DNA of 64,000 nucleotides, taken from Ochrobactrum sp. CGA5. GTDB taxonomy: Bacteria > Pseudomonadota > Alphaproteobacteria > Rhizobiales > Rhizobiaceae. The first letter of the stretch is position 1. Each line of letters opens with the position of its first letter. The stretch spans positions 124,001-188,000 of the forward strand of contig NZ_VCIG01000004.1 in the NCBI RefSeq assembly GCF_006345815.1. Direction: 5' to 3'. Positions 46,821 through 57,059 of this stretch are shown in pieces. The notes under the pieces were generated by a model. That model worked only from the letters and a program-made list of their open reading frames with translations, did no database searches and was not told the origin of the DNA. Position numbers and translations under genes: made by a program.

Positions 46821-48482
46821 ATGCGGAAACGAGTTTTGCAACCCACAAGGGCCGGGCGCAGCTGGCTGTGGTTCTCGGCATTGGTCGCAATCCTGGTTTT
46901 GCTTCCCGTACTCGCCCTTGCCATTGAGGCCATGCGGGGATCAGCCGGTCTTTGGGAGCATCTGCTAACCACCAACCTGCCGATGGCTTTCCTCGAAACG
47001 GTGATTCTGCTCACGGGTGTGGGCATCATAGCGGCCGTAATTGGTACATCGACAGCATGGCTGGTGACTGCTTATGATTTTCGTGGGCGGGGTATACTGG
47101 AATGGGCGCTTTTGCTGCCATTGGCTGTTCCGACCTATATAGTTGCCTACACCTATCTCGATATCCTGCATCCCATCGGTCCGGTGCAAGGGGCGGTGCG
47201 CTTTATGCTAGGATACGAAAGCCCGCGTCAGTTTCGATTGCCTGATATCCGTTCGATGACCGGGTGTATCATTCTTCTGGGTTTCGTTCTCTATCCCTAT
47301 GTCTATATTCCTACACGGGCGATGTTTCTCACTCAGTCCGCCAGCCTTATTGAGGCAGCACGAACGCTAGGCGTAAGTCGTAAGGGCATTTTCTGGCGGG
47401 TTGCATTGCCGCTTGCCCGGCCTGCTGTAGCGGTCGGTGTCAGTTTGGCCCTGATGGAAACGTTAAATGACGTGGGGGCCGCTGAATTTCTGGGTGTTCG
47501 AACACTTACGGTTTCAATCTATACCACTTGGATAACGCGCTCGGATTTACCGGGGGCTGCCCAATTGGCCCTCGCCCTTCTGTTTCTCGTCGTCGCCCTT
47601 GTTTCTATAGAGCGCTGGGCGCGCCGCAAGCAGCGGTTTGCTTCCAATATCCGCCATACACGTGGCTTCGAGCCGTTGCTAGTAAGAAGGAGTCAGGCTG
47701 TCTGGCTGTTCGGTCTGTGCTCGCTGCCAGTGATTATTGGATTTGTCTTGCCTGCGATTTATCTGGTTTCGGAAGCTTTCAAACGCATTCGCTTTGCCGG
47801 TCTGTCGCCACGATTGATTGGCGAAGCTTTTAATACCATTATTCTGGCTTCAATCGCGACTGCTCTGGTGCTGGTATGCGGAATGTTTGTCGCATATGCC
47901 GTCCGGCTCTTCCCAAGTGCTATCTCGCGCTGGTCTTACCGTCTATCGACCATGGGATATGCAGCACCGGGTACAGTAATCGCTATCGGTATTCTGGTGG
48001 TCGCCGGTGGCTTTGATAGCCTTTTCAATCAGTTCACATCGCATGTCTTCGGATATTCTTCCGGGCTTGTGTTGATTGGGACAGGCGCTGCGGTCGTCTA
48101 TGCCTATGTCGTCCGTTTTCTCGCGATTTCCGCAGGGGGCATTGATTCCGGGCTGGAGCGTATCCCCTTGTCTTTGGATCATGCATCGCGCACATTAGGA
48201 CGTAGTGTGACTCAAACATTTTATGCCGTTCATCTGCCATTATCGAGAACAGCTATCGTAGCGGCAGGCCTGCTGGTATTCGTTGATTGTGTGAAAGAAC
48301 TACCGGCAACACTTTTGCTTCGTCCGCTTAATGTCGAAACTTTTGCGACGCATCTTTATGGTGAAGCTGCACGTGGCACTTACGAGGAGGCATCCATAGC
48401 TGCGCTTGCCATTGTGGTGGTCGGAATCTTGCCCGTTATACTGCTTGCCCGCGTCGGAAAGCGTTTCGGCAAGCGTACTTAA
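46821..48482 (+). CDS. fbpB: Ferric iron ABC transporter permease (two-domain)
   Basis: 553 residues with about twelve membrane segments and two EAA loops (IEAARTLGVSRKGIFWRVALPL and LDHASRTLGRSVTQTFYAVHLPL), the FbpB layout. ATG 46821 with no strong ribosome site. Completes the FbpCAB importer. It is some 190 residues shorter than the fused permease at 23.5 kb, which has extra N-terminal membrane helices. Confidence 0.9.
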   Translation: MRKRVLQPTRAGRSWLWFSALVAILVLLPVLALAIEAMRGSAGLWEHLLTTNLPMAFLETVILLTGVGIIAAVIGTSTAWLVTAYDFRGRGILEWALLLPLAVPTYIVAYTYLDILHPIGPVQGAVRFMLGYESPRQFRLPDIRSMTGCIILLGFVLYPYVYIPTRAMFLTQSASLIEAARTLGVSRKGIFWRVALPLARPAVAVGVSLALMETLNDVGAAEFLGVRTLTVSIYTTWITRSDLPGAAQLALALLFLVVALVSIERWARRKQRFASNIRHTRGFEPLLVRRSQAVWLFGLCSLPVIIGFVLPAIYLVSEAFKRIRFAGLSPRLIGEAFNTIILASIATALVLVCGMFVAYAVRLFPSAISRWSYRLSTMGYAAPGTVIAIGILVVAGGFDSLFNQFTSHVFGYSSGLVLIGTGAAVVYAYVVRFLAISAGGIDSGLERIPLSLDHASRTLGRSVTQTFYAVHLPLSRTAIVAAGLLVFVDCVKELPATLLLRPLNVETFATHLYGEAARGTYEEASIAALAIVVVGILPVILLARVGKRFGKRT

Positions 48483-48636
48483 CGGACTAAGTTGGCATCA
48501 GCATGCGTGGGTCTTGTATTCCATAATTCAGAAATACTTAAATAATTGTAGGCATTATCGGACAGGGAACAAAGCACAGTCTGGATGATGTTTGCGGTGT
48601 TATTGGAGCCGCAATCCAGAACGATGCGAGGGCGGC

Positions 48637-50997
48637 ATGTTTAAAGTTCTGGAATGCGTGACAGTACAGCATGATCAGCCTTTTGTGGCTCTGGCTGCAT
48701 CCATTTCATTTGCAAGCATGTTTGCGTTTTTCCTGCTGTTTGCACGAGCACAAGAATGCACGGAAAGCCGCCGCGATAACTGGCTGGCAATAAGCGCGTT
48801 TGCAGGTGGGTTGGGCGTTTGGGCAACCCATTTTGTGGCCATGCTTGCTTACAGGGGCACTGTTGCGATTGAGTTTGATTTCACAATCACAGTTCTTTCC
48901 GCAGCTATAGCGGTTCTTGGCTTTTGGTTGAGCCTGCATCTTCTCAAGGGACCAGCGTTCAAATACGCTTTGACCGCTGCCATTTCTGCGACACTGTCAA
49001 TTGCAGCGATGCATTTCACGGGTATGGGTGCAATAAAAGCAGCAGCCGATGTCCATTATGATCTTCCGCCCATCGTTGTTGGCAGTGTCGTGTCAATTCT
49101 GCTGCTGGTGGTGGCTTTTCATTTTGTGACGAATGTTTCGGGTTGGCCGCGCATTCTACTTCCCACCGTAGGAGGCATATTGGCTGTGTGTACGCTACAC
49201 TTCACAGCAGTCGCTTCCACTGAATTGGTTCCAAACCCAAGTCTCCCTGCAGCCGATCCGCTAGGTATCGGACGCCTATGGCTGATCGGTGCCATTGCCG
49301 CTGTGGTTTGTGTCGTAGCCCTGACGACTATCATTGCTGTATTTGTGGACCGTTATATGACTGACCTGAAAGGGTTTGCGAACGCCACATTGGACGGACT
49401 GGCTGTTATCCGTGATGGCGGTATCGTTGAAATGAATGCTCGGTTTTCCGAACTTATGCGGAGAAGTGAAAAGGCGCTTGTCGGTGTCGCGCCGGATACG
49501 CTGTTGCTGGCGGCAGATGGGCTCCCCGTCTGTGCGTCCCGTTTGGAAGCGATAGAAGCCGCGCCCCGGTTTCCAAATGATGAGCGCATTTTTGAACTTG
49601 CTGTGCACACGATTGAGTATCAGGGACGTCCTTGTGAGGTGCTCGCTGTCCGCGACCTTACCGAAAAGCGCACGGCTCAGCGCCAGATTGAGCACATGGC
49701 GCGGCATGATGCGCTTACCGATTTGCCCAATCGCATGTTCTTCGAGGAGCGTCTTGGAAATGCCGTAGCGCGCCGCAATCGCGAACCGTTTGCTGTACTG
49801 GCGCTTGATCTCGATCGTTTCAAAGCCGTGAACGATATTTTCGGACACGCCGAAGGCGACCGCGTATTGAAAACGGTTTCCAGTATTTTGAAGCGTTGTA
49901 TCAACGGTATAGATACGGCTGCGCGTATCGGCGGCGACGAGTTTATTATTTTGCAGGTGGGGGTGCCGCAGCCGAAGGGTGCGCGGAAACTGTCGGAGAA
50001 GATACTGGATACATTTCGGTCGGAGCTGAATACAGTCCTCGATCCAACCGCTGTCGGCGTCAGTATTGGTGTTGCAGTATATCCGAACGACGGCAAGGAT
50101 GCGGAAGCGATCCGTCACGCAGCTGACATTGCGCTTTATCGGGCAAAGACTGATGGGCGAGGCACGGTTGCATTCTACTCACCGGAAATGGACCGCGAAA
50201 TAAGGGAGCGCCGCCAGATGGAGGCGGATTTGCGCCATGCGATGGTACGTGGTCAGATCAGTGTTGCCTACCAACCCCTGTTTGCGACCGCAGACGGTGA
50301 CTGCACGGGGTATGAGGCGCTGGTTCGCTGGAGCCATCCCGAGCACGGACCGATACCGCCGGAAGTATTTGTTCCAATCGCCGAGGAGACAGGAACAATC
50401 GTAGCTTTGGGCGAGTGGGTTTTGCGTGAAGCTTGTCGTACAGCCGCAGGCTGGGAAAAACATCTGACTATCGCCGTAAACCTTTCGCCCGTGCAGTTCC
50501 GATTGGTTAATCTTCCGAATACGGTCAGTTCTGTTCTCGCCGAAACTGGTCTCGACCCATCGAGGCTGGAGCTGGAGGTAACGGAATCCGCTTTGATGAA
50601 GGATCGGTTGACGACCTTGGAACTGCTGCGTCGCATGAAGAAACTAGGCGTCCGCATAGTGATGGATGATTTTGGTACTGGCTATTCTTCGCTCAGCAAT
50701 CTTCAAAGCTTCCCATTCGATAAGATCAAGATTGACCGCAGCTTTATCACCAGTATGGAAACCGATGTCAGTGCCAGGGCCATTGTACGCGCTATTGTGG
50801 GGTTGGGCCGCAGCCTTGATCTACCCGTGGTTGCCGAGGGCATAGAGACGTTTGACCAACATCGCATGGTGATCGAAGAGGGATGTGAACAGGTCCAAGG
50901 GTTTCTTTTGGGACGTCCGACCAATGCACCGGCGTCTACAAAGCCTTCTTCCCGCCTTTACAGAAAAGGCAGTGATGGGCAAATAAAAACAATCTAA
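48637..50997 (+). CDS. MHYT-GGDEF-EAL cyclic-di-GMP signalling protein
   Basis: 786 residues from ATG 48637 (GAGGG upstream). N-terminal seven-helix MHYT sensor with its repeated motifs (ATHFVAML, AAMHFTGMG, CTLHFTAVAS), suggested elsewhere to sense O2, CO or NO through copper; a PAS-like linker (about 245-355); GGDEF domain with intact ARIGGDEF; EAL domain with intact YEALVRW and downstream MDDFGTGYSS. The inhibitory RxxD site is not conserved (NGID in its place). May make or break c-di-GMP; both active sites look intact. Confidence 0.92.
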   Translation: MFKVLECVTVQHDQPFVALAASISFASMFAFFLLFARAQECTESRRDNWLAISAFAGGLGVWATHFVAMLAYRGTVAIEFDFTITVLSAAIAVLGFWLSLHLLKGPAFKYALTAAISATLSIAAMHFTGMGAIKAAADVHYDLPPIVVGSVVSILLLVVAFHFVTNVSGWPRILLPTVGGILAVCTLHFTAVASTELVPNPSLPAADPLGIGRLWLIGAIAAVVCVVALTTIIAVFVDRYMTDLKGFANATLDGLAVIRDGGIVEMNARFSELMRRSEKALVGVAPDTLLLAADGLPVCASRLEAIEAAPRFPNDERIFELAVHTIEYQGRPCEVLAVRDLTEKRTAQRQIEHMARHDALTDLPNRMFFEERLGNAVARRNREPFAVLALDLDRFKAVNDIFGHAEGDRVLKTVSSILKRCINGIDTAARIGGDEFIILQVGVPQPKGARKLSEKILDTFRSELNTVLDPTAVGVSIGVAVYPNDGKDAEAIRHAADIALYRAKTDGRGTVAFYSPEMDREIRERRQMEADLRHAMVRGQISVAYQPLFATADGDCTGYEALVRWSHPEHGPIPPEVFVPIAEETGTIVALGEWVLREACRTAAGWEKHLTIAVNLSPVQFRLVNLPNTVSSVLAETGLDPSRLELEVTESALMKDRLTTLELLRRMKKLGVRIVMDDFGTGYSSLSNLQSFPFDKIKIDRSFITSMETDVSARAIVRAIVGLGRSLDLPVVAEGIETFDQHRMVIEEGCEQVQGFLLGRPTNAPASTKPSSRLYRKGSDGQIKTI

Positions 50998-51382
50998 TAA
51001 ACCGAATTGTTGTGAACAACTGTAGACTTCGGCGTTTCCGGGGCGCTCGTTGCTGTGCCGAATTGTTACTACACCGTCATCTGACGTGTTTGTGAATGGA
51101 ACATTGCAGCGAAATGTCCAGAGGGTCGAACTGCAAATTCCTCAATCGCTGGAAGGGGTTGCATCGCATTGAATGCCACAGGACACTACGAATAACCTAG
51201 CGTTTTCAACACGATATTTCGCGTGATCGCAATAATAAGTGAATTTATCCCAAGGACCTTTCTGTGTTTGTAACACGTTGCGGCCACAAAGCGAAAGCTG
51301 AATGGGACGAACAGTAACAGTACTTGGGATCGTAAAGAAAAATCCTTAATGGACTTTCGCGATACGCATCTCGATTAAGTGG
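50998..51382. other. Intergenic stretch without a gene
   Basis: 385 bases between the c-di-GMP gene and a small membrane protein gene. A 10-base direct repeat CCGAATTGTT occurs at 51002-51011 and 51058-51067, and a short inverted repeat GTTG-TGAA-CAAC near 51009. No terminator or RNA gene recognised. Confidence 0.5.
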
Positions 51383-51739
51383 ATGATGGAAACAATGCTT
51401 ACTTCGCAACAATGGCTTCCGGTCGAGTTGCTCAATATCGGTTTGGCGGCTGCACTTTTCTTTGCCTGCCTGGTCCACTCACTGTGGAAGGCTGTCTTTG
51501 ACGAGCTCAATCCGGTATTCTGGCGCCGCACGGCGGCTCTACTCTGGGCCGGTATATTCATTGTCGCGCTGAGTGGCGGAATTGAAAGCTTCAACTGGCC
51601 GCAGGCTATTGGCTGGCTTCTCGTTCTTGGCGGTGTAGTTGCGACCGTCATACGCACCGGCATGAGCTATTATCGCCAATATTGCGCCCATACATCGCGT
51701 GGTGTCCATTCAGGCCGCACCTGGCTTTCGGGACGGTGA
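51383..51739 (+). CDS. Small membrane protein of unknown function
   Basis: 118 residues, three hydrophobic segments (about 17-33, 50-66, 73-91) and a basic C-terminal tail. I do not recognise the family. The ATG at 51383 is preceded by AAGTGG; a second ATG at 51395 is possible. Convergent with the DUF442 gene 69 bases away. Confidence 0.6.
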   Translation: MMETMLTSQQWLPVELLNIGLAAALFFACLVHSLWKAVFDELNPVFWRRTAALLWAGIFIVALSGGIESFNWPQAIGWLLVLGGVVATVIRTGMSYYRQYCAHTSRGVHSGRTWLSGR

Positions 51740-51808
51740 TCGAAATGTTTGCAAAGACTTTAGAAATGCCTTTGCGGCTTCACCGCCCCAATAGTTTGCG
51801 TTCGTTCT

Positions 51809-52153
51809 TTATCCGCGCCTTTGCTGCTGTACGATCCCGTAAATGTTCGTAGAGCGTGCACCTGATCGGCAGTAGCCAAGAACGGGACCTTCGGCTTCGT
51901 CCAGTGCTGCTGCCATCGCATTCACATTTTCCTGCGTCAACTGCCCTCCAACAACTGGAATGTAGTAGGTCGCAAGGCCGGCTTTCTCTGCCACACGTGC
52001 AATTTCGTTGAACCCGGGCTGGTCGGGCCCGCCTTCGCCATCCGGCCGATTGCATATGATCGTGCGAAATCCTTCCGCGGCAATGTCGCGCACATCGTCG
52101 GGTTCGATCTGGCCCGAAACCGAGTAATTGTCGTCTACTTGGCGAATATCCAT
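51809..52153 (-). CDS. DUF442/TIGR01244 phosphatase-like or sulfurtransferase protein
   Basis: 114 residues from ATG 52153 (GAGGAAAG upstream). Tyrosine-phosphatase-like fold with a complete CX5R loop, CRSGAR, near residue 94. The family is found alone or fused to persulfide-dioxygenase-type hydrolases (Blh) in sulfide-handling systems; no such partner is beside it here. Divergent from fdhD, itself a sulfurtransferase. Confidence 0.8.
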   Translation of the reverse strand: MDIRQVDDNYSVSGQIEPDDVRDIAAEGFRTIICNRPDGEGGPDQPGFNEIARVAEKAGLATYYIPVVGGQLTQENVNAMAAALDEAEGPVLGYCRSGARSTNIYGIVQQQRRG

Positions 52154-52274
52154 TTCTTTCCTCGCTTGCCGTCCAAATTGCGACGGCTTGTCCGTTGGCA
52201 ACTTACATTAAAGTTGTTTTCATGCCACATGAAACTGTCGGGAGAGCGGACGCGATAACAGGGGAGCCATTAAG

Positions 52275-53084
52275 ATGACGATCCACAAGGTTAGCCAGAG
52301 TGCTGCGCGTATCGCTCATCGCGCCTCGTGTTCCCAGGAGGGTGCACGGATAGTCCCGGAAGAAGTGCCGGTGGCACTGAGCTATAACGGCTCAACGCAA
52401 GCCGTGATGATGGCTACTCCTGACAACCTTGAGGATTTCGCGATCGGTTTCACCCTCACCGAGAATATCGTAGATAGTGTTTCTGAGATAGAAGCGATTG
52501 AGGTCGTGACCTTCGAGAAAGGCATCGACATACAGATCAGGCTGTCCGAACGCCCCGAGCAGAGGCTTGCCGCGCGACGCAGATTCATGGCCGGCCCCGT
52601 TGGTTGTGGTCTCTGTGGCATCGATTCCATTGAACACGCTTTGCGGCCACTTGGGGCGCTCGGTGAACACGGTCGAAAATTTTCCTCTCACGATATTTCG
52701 ATGGCCGTCGCATCACTTGCTGAAGGTCAGCATCTGAATGCCCAGACCCACGCGGTTCATGCCGCAGGCTTATATGTTCCTGGGGAAGGACTTATAGCTG
52801 TGCGTGAGGACGTTGGACGTCACAATGCATTGGATAAGCTCGTCGGTGCCGTCTCGCGTATTGGTAGCGCTCCTGAGGACAGTGTGATTGCCATCACCAG
52901 TCGCGTATCCGTCGAGATGGTACAGAAGGCAGTCATGTTCGGTGCGCCGGTTCTGGCGGCGATCTCTGCTCCGACAGCACTTGCCATTCGAACAGCTGAT
53001 AAAGCCAATCTGACGCTTGTGGCGTTGGTGCGAGGTGATGAATTCGACGTTTATACCCACGGAGAGCGCATCGCCGGAGAATGA
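52275..53084 (+). CDS. fdhD: Formate dehydrogenase accessory sulfurtransferase
   Basis: Transfers sulfur to the molybdenum cofactor of formate dehydrogenase. 269 residues with the active CGLC pair at C111 and C114 (GPVGCGLCG), and conserved THAVHAAG and EDVGRHNALDK. No formate dehydrogenase structural gene is in the window, so its target lies elsewhere. Confidence 0.93.
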   Translation: MTIHKVSQSAARIAHRASCSQEGARIVPEEVPVALSYNGSTQAVMMATPDNLEDFAIGFTLTENIVDSVSEIEAIEVVTFEKGIDIQIRLSERPEQRLAARRRFMAGPVGCGLCGIDSIEHALRPLGALGEHGRKFSSHDISMAVASLAEGQHLNAQTHAVHAAGLYVPGEGLIAVREDVGRHNALDKLVGAVSRIGSAPEDSVIAITSRVSVEMVQKAVMFGAPVLAAISAPTALAIRTADKANLTLVALVRGDEFDVYTHGERIAGE

Positions 53085-53086
53085 AT

Positions 53087-53112
53087 GACCGGCCCTCATA
53101 ACAAGGCCGGTC
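53087..53112. terminator. Hairpin between fdhD and ribH
   Basis: 8-bp GC-rich stem GACCGGCC (53087-53094)/GGCCGGTC (53105-53112) between two convergent stops. No T run on either side, so a weak terminator at best. Confidence 0.45.
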
Positions 53113-53121
53113 AGAAAATCC

Positions 53122-53598
53122 TTACACGAGTGCTGCTATACGGCTGCGTTCGCTAATGATTTGCAATGCTGCATTGGCTGCTTCCACGCCTTTCACCTTA
53201 AAGTGAGCGTGGAAGAAGTCGTGGTGTTCCTTGCTTTCATGGAAGTGGTGCGGCGTCAGAACGACACTGAGCACGGGAACTTCAGTCTCAAGGCCGACTT
53301 GCATCATGCCGTTGATAACGGCCGTCGCCACGAAATCGTGCCGATAAATCCCACCATCGACCACAAAAGCCGCGCCGACGATGGCGGCATATTGGCCGGT
53401 CTTGGCCAGAGATTTGGCATGGAGGGGGATTTCATAGGCACCAGGGACGTCGAAGATTTCGACTTCCACGCTGGTGCCGACCTTTGTGGACAGTTCCGCA
53501 ACAAAGCTCTTGCGGGCTTCGTCGACAATATCGGCGTGCCAACGGGCTTGTATGAAAGCAATTTTGAAGGAAGTCTTGTTCGGATAGCTCTGGTTCAT
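53122..53598 (-). CDS. ribH2: 6,7-dimethyl-8-ribityllumazine synthase, RibH2 type
   Basis: Penultimate step of riboflavin synthesis. 158 residues; the sequence agrees almost throughout with what I remember of the Brucella decameric lumazine synthase (BLS), including [11 protein letters not shown] and [21 protein letters not shown]. It stands alone rather than in a rib operon and is preceded by an FMN riboswitch. Strong marker for the Brucellaceae. Confidence 0.96.
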   Translation of the reverse strand: MNQSYPNKTSFKIAFIQARWHADIVDEARKSFVAELSTKVGTSVEVEIFDVPGAYEIPLHAKSLAKTGQYAAIVGAAFVVDGGIYRHDFVATAVINGMMQVGLETEVPVLSVVLTPHHFHESKEHHDFFHAHFKVKGVEAANAALQIISERSRIAALV

Positions 53599-53680
53599 AG
53601 GTTCCTCACGAAACTAGAATCAGGGCGCACAAAAGAACACACAGACGATGCCCGAGGACATAATCCTAGCGCTCAATCGC

Positions 53681-53829
<149 letters not shown>

Positions 53830-53951
53830 AACAAGCTCACACACCATTGTGCGAGCGGCGCGAAACTATGTCCTTTCCCCAAACTTGTCTAGTGAAATGA
53901 GGGGAACTCTATGTTCCAACCGCAATTTGTAAATGCCATCGCCGGAAACCG

Positions 53952-55079
53952 TCACAATCCTCGCGCGATAACGAGACGCTGCACGTCGCTGGTGCCTTCG
54001 TATATCTGGCAGACGCGAACATCGCGATAAATACGCTCAACTGGATAGTCAGCCAGATAACCGTAGCCGCCATGAATTTGAATTGCGGCGGAGCAGACCT
54101 GTTCGGCTATCTCGGATGCGACGAGTTTAGCCATTGATGCTTCCGTCAGGCAGGGCCTGCCCGCCTCGCGTAGCGTGGCTGCATGAAGGACCATTTGGCG
54201 GGCGGTCTCAATCTTCGTTGCCATGTCGGCCAGCCTGAAAGCGATGGCCTGATGCTCGATAATCGGCTTGCCGAATGTAATCCGCTCCTTGGCGTAAGCA
54301 CATGCAGCTTCAAATGCCGCACGGGCCATGCCGACTGATTGTGCCGCAATGCCGATGCGCCCGCCTTCCAGATTGGCAAGTGCGATTTTGTAGCCCTGGC
54401 CCTCATCGCCCAGTCGGTTTTCTACTGGAACGCGCATGTTGGTGAAAGCAAGCGCACAGGTATCCGACGAATGCTGGCCGAGCTTGTGTTCTATGGAAAC
54501 AACTTCGTAGCCGGGAGTATCTGTTGGCACGATGAAGGCCGAAATGCCTTTCTTGCCTGCCGATGGATCAGTGACGGCAAACACGATCACCACGCTGCCG
54601 TTCTTGCCCGATGTGATGAATTGCTTTGAACCATCGATCACATAATGGTCACCATCACGGCGCGCGCGGGTTTTGAGCGCGGAGGCGTCAGACCCGGCCT
54701 GTGGTTCGGTCAACGCGAACCCGCCGATCCATTCGCCGGAAGCCATCTTAGGCAGAAAACGTCGCTTCTGCTCTTCAGTGCCGAAACGCAGGATCGGAAC
54801 GCAGCCGACGGACGAGTGGACTGAAACGATGGTTGAACATGCTCCATCGCCTGCAGCGATCTCTTCCAACGCCAGAGCATAAGCAACTGTACCTAGGTTG
54901 GAACCACCCAATTCTTCCGGCACCAGCATACCCAGAAAGCCAAGCTCGCCCATCTCGGTGAGTTCTGCGCGCGGAAAAGCATGTTCCCTGTCGCGGGTAG
55001 CTGCCCCCGGCGCAAGGCGTTCTTGCGCGAACTGGCGGGCGGCATCGCGAATTTGCTCCTGCGTATCGTCCAAGAGCAT
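53952..55079 (-). CDS. Acyl-CoA dehydrogenase
   Basis: FAD enzyme for the first oxidation of a short or branched acyl-CoA. 375 residues from ATG 55079, which overlaps the thiolase stop (TGATG); the longer frame lies inside the thiolase gene. Motifs: [35 protein letters not shown] and the catalytic glutamate in YEGTSDVQR. Last gene of the acyl-CoA operon. Confidence 0.93.
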   Translation of the reverse strand: MLLDDTQEQIRDAARQFAQERLAPGAATRDREHAFPRAELTEMGELGFLGMLVPEELGGSNLGTVAYALALEEIAAGDGACSTIVSVHSSVGCVPILRFGTEEQKRRFLPKMASGEWIGGFALTEPQAGSDASALKTRARRDGDHYVIDGSKQFITSGKNGSVVIVFAVTDPSAGKKGISAFIVPTDTPGYEVVSIEHKLGQHSSDTCALAFTNMRVPVENRLGDEGQGYKIALANLEGGRIGIAAQSVGMARAAFEAACAYAKERITFGKPIIEHQAIAFRLADMATKIETARQMVLHAATLREAGRPCLTEASMAKLVASEIAEQVCSAAIQIHGGYGYLADYPVERIYRDVRVCQIYEGTSDVQRLVIARGL

Positions 55080-56269
55080 CACACGATCCTCTCGATGCCG
55101 ACGGCAGTCGCTTCGCCACCACCCAAGCAAATACCCGCCACACCGCGCTTCAGACCATGGGTTTCGAGCGCCGCAAGCAGGGTGACAAGAATGCGCGCAC
55201 CTGACGCGCCGATTGGATGGCCAAGGGCGCAGGCGCCGCCATGAATATTAACCTTGTCGTGGGGTAGATCGAGATCGCGCATGGCCGCCATTGTTACGAC
55301 CGCAAAAGCCTCATTAATCTCAAAAAGATCGACATCTTTCAGGTTCCAGCCAATTTTCGCGGACAGCTTGCTTATGGCTCCGATCGGAGCAGTCGGGTAA
55401 AGATTCGGCTTGTCGGCATGGGTTGCGTGTCCGAGCAGCACAGCACGTGGGATAAGGCCGCGCTTCTCCGCTTCGGAAGCGCGCATGAGAACGAGGGCTG
55501 CTGCACCATCCGAAATCGAGGATGAGTTGGCAGCCGTCACAGTGCCGCCGTCACGAAATGCGGGCCGAAGGGTGGGAATCTTGTCCAGTTTTGCCTTACC
55601 GGGTTGCTCATCAATAGAGATTTCGACTTCATTGCGACCCGTCTTCACTGCCACGGGCGTAATTTCGGCGGCGAAAAGACCGTCTTTGATAGCGTTCTGC
55701 GCACGCATCAGTGACGCAATGGCGAACTCATCCTGAGCTTCGCGAGTAAACTGATAAGCTTCGGCGCAATCTTCGGCAAAGGTACCCATGAGGCGGCCTT
55801 TGTCATACGCATCTTCAAGCCCGTCGAGGAACATGTGGTCGATGATCTGTCCGTGCCCCATACGATACCCGCTACGTGCCTTGGGCAGCAGATAGGGGGA
55901 GTTGGTCATGCTCTCCATACCGCCGGAAACGATGACATCGGCAGAACCTGCCAGCAGCAGATCATGTGCCAGCATCGTTGCTTTCATGCCCGAGCCACAC
56001 ATCTTGTTGACGGTAGTTGCGCCGGTGGAAACAGGGATTCCGGCCTTGATCGAAGCCTGACGCGCCGGAGCCTGTCCCTGACCAGCAGGCAGGACACAGC
56101 CCATATAGACATCCTCGACAGATTCTGGCGCAAGGCCTGCGCCGGCAAGTGCGCCGCGAATGGCGGCGGCACCGAGGTCTGTTGCCTGGGCATTGGAAAA
56201 ATCGCCTTGAAAGCCGCCCATGGGAGTACGGGAAGCACCGACAATAACAATAGGATCGCTGTTGGACAT
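55079..56269 (-). CDS. Acetyl-CoA C-acyltransferase (thiolase)
   Basis: Thiolytic cleavage of a 3-ketoacyl-CoA, 396 residues. Active-site cysteine in [11 protein letters not shown], histidine in [16 protein letters not shown] and second cysteine in [11 protein letters not shown]. Starts 12 bases after the dehydrogenase gene and overlaps the next gene by one base. Class: biosynthetic-type (AtoB/PhaA) thiolase fold, but operon context is catabolic. Confidence 0.93.
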   Translation of the reverse strand: MSNSDPIVIVGASRTPMGGFQGDFSNAQATDLGAAAIRGALAGAGLAPESVEDVYMGCVLPAGQGQAPARQASIKAGIPVSTGATTVNKMCGSGMKATMLAHDLLLAGSADVIVSGGMESMTNSPYLLPKARSGYRMGHGQIIDHMFLDGLEDAYDKGRLMGTFAEDCAEAYQFTREAQDEFAIASLMRAQNAIKDGLFAAEITPVAVKTGRNEVEISIDEQPGKAKLDKIPTLRPAFRDGGTVTAANSSSISDGAAALVLMRASEAEKRGLIPRAVLLGHATHADKPNLYPTAPIGAISKLSAKIGWNLKDVDLFEINEAFAVVTMAAMRDLDLPHDKVNIHGGACALGHPIGASGARILVTLLAALETHGLKRGVAGICLGGGEATAVGIERIV

Positions 56270-56281
56270 GGTTGTTCCTCG

Positions 56282-57049
56282 TTACTTTGCTGCCATGCGA
56301 AGTGCACCATCCAGACGGATGACTTCACCGTTGAGCATTTGGTTTTCCACGATGTGGCGGGCGAGCGCCGCATACTCGTCCGGGCGTCCGAGGCGTGGCG
56401 GGAACGGCACGGAAGCGCCGAGGGCATCCTGCACTTCCTGCGGCATGCCGGCCATCATCGGTGTTGCAAATATTCCAGGTGCAATTGTCATGACGCGGAT
56501 ACCGTGACGCGCTAGCTCGCGCGCTACTGGTAAGGTCATGGCAGTAACACCGCCCTTGGAGGCGGAATAAGCCGCTTGGCCGATCTGGCCGTCGAAAGCT
56601 GCAACGGAGGCTGTGTTGATGATGACGCCGCGTTCCCCGCCTTCACCGGGCTCGTTATTCGCCATGGCTTCGGCAGCGAGACGCAACATATTGAATGTGC
56701 CGATCAGATTGATCGAAATTGCACGCGTGAAGCTTTCCAGCCTATGTGCGCCATCGCGACCGAGAACCTTTTCGCCGGGTGCCACACCCGCACAGTTAAC
56801 GAGTATATCGATACGCCCGAAAGCCTTGATTGCAGCCGCAATGGCAGCCTTGCCATCCGCATCGCTGGTGACGTCGGCGCGGTGAAATTTTGCCGCAGCG
56901 CCAAGTGCTTTAGCCTGTGCTTCACCGGCTTCCGCATTCACATCGAGAAGCATGACTTTCCCACCGGCATCAACGGCCATTTTTGCAACGGCAGCACCGA
57001 GGCCAGAGCTTGCGCCGGTAATAAGAAATACTCGATCTTTAATCTGCAT
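56282..57049 (-). CDS. 3-hydroxyacyl-CoA dehydrogenase, short-chain type (HSD17B10-like)
   Basis: 255 residues from ATG 57049. Cofactor motif [16 protein letters not shown] motif and catalytic YSASKGG. The length and the C-terminal half ([28 protein letters not shown]) match type-2 (2-methyl-)3-hydroxyacyl-CoA dehydrogenases, which work in isoleucine and branched-acid oxidation. Starts 10 bases after the synthetase gene. Confidence 0.88.
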   Translation of the reverse strand: MQIKDRVFLITGASSGLGAAVAKMAVDAGGKVMLLDVNAEAGEAQAKALGAAAKFHRADVTSDADGKAAIAAAIKAFGRIDILVNCAGVAPGEKVLGRDGAHRLESFTRAISINLIGTFNMLRLAAEAMANNEPGEGGERGVIINTASVAAFDGQIGQAAYSASKGGVTAMTLPVARELARHGIRVMTIAPGIFATPMMAGMPQEVQDALGASVPFPPRLGRPDEYAALARHIVENQMLNGEVIRLDGALRMAAK

Positions 57050-57059
57050 ATGCTTGTCC

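Noticed and set aside
49276..50118. 280-codon open frame antisense to the c-di-GMP gene
   Set aside because: Covers the conserved GGDEF coding region; composition is that of a reverse-complement shadow.
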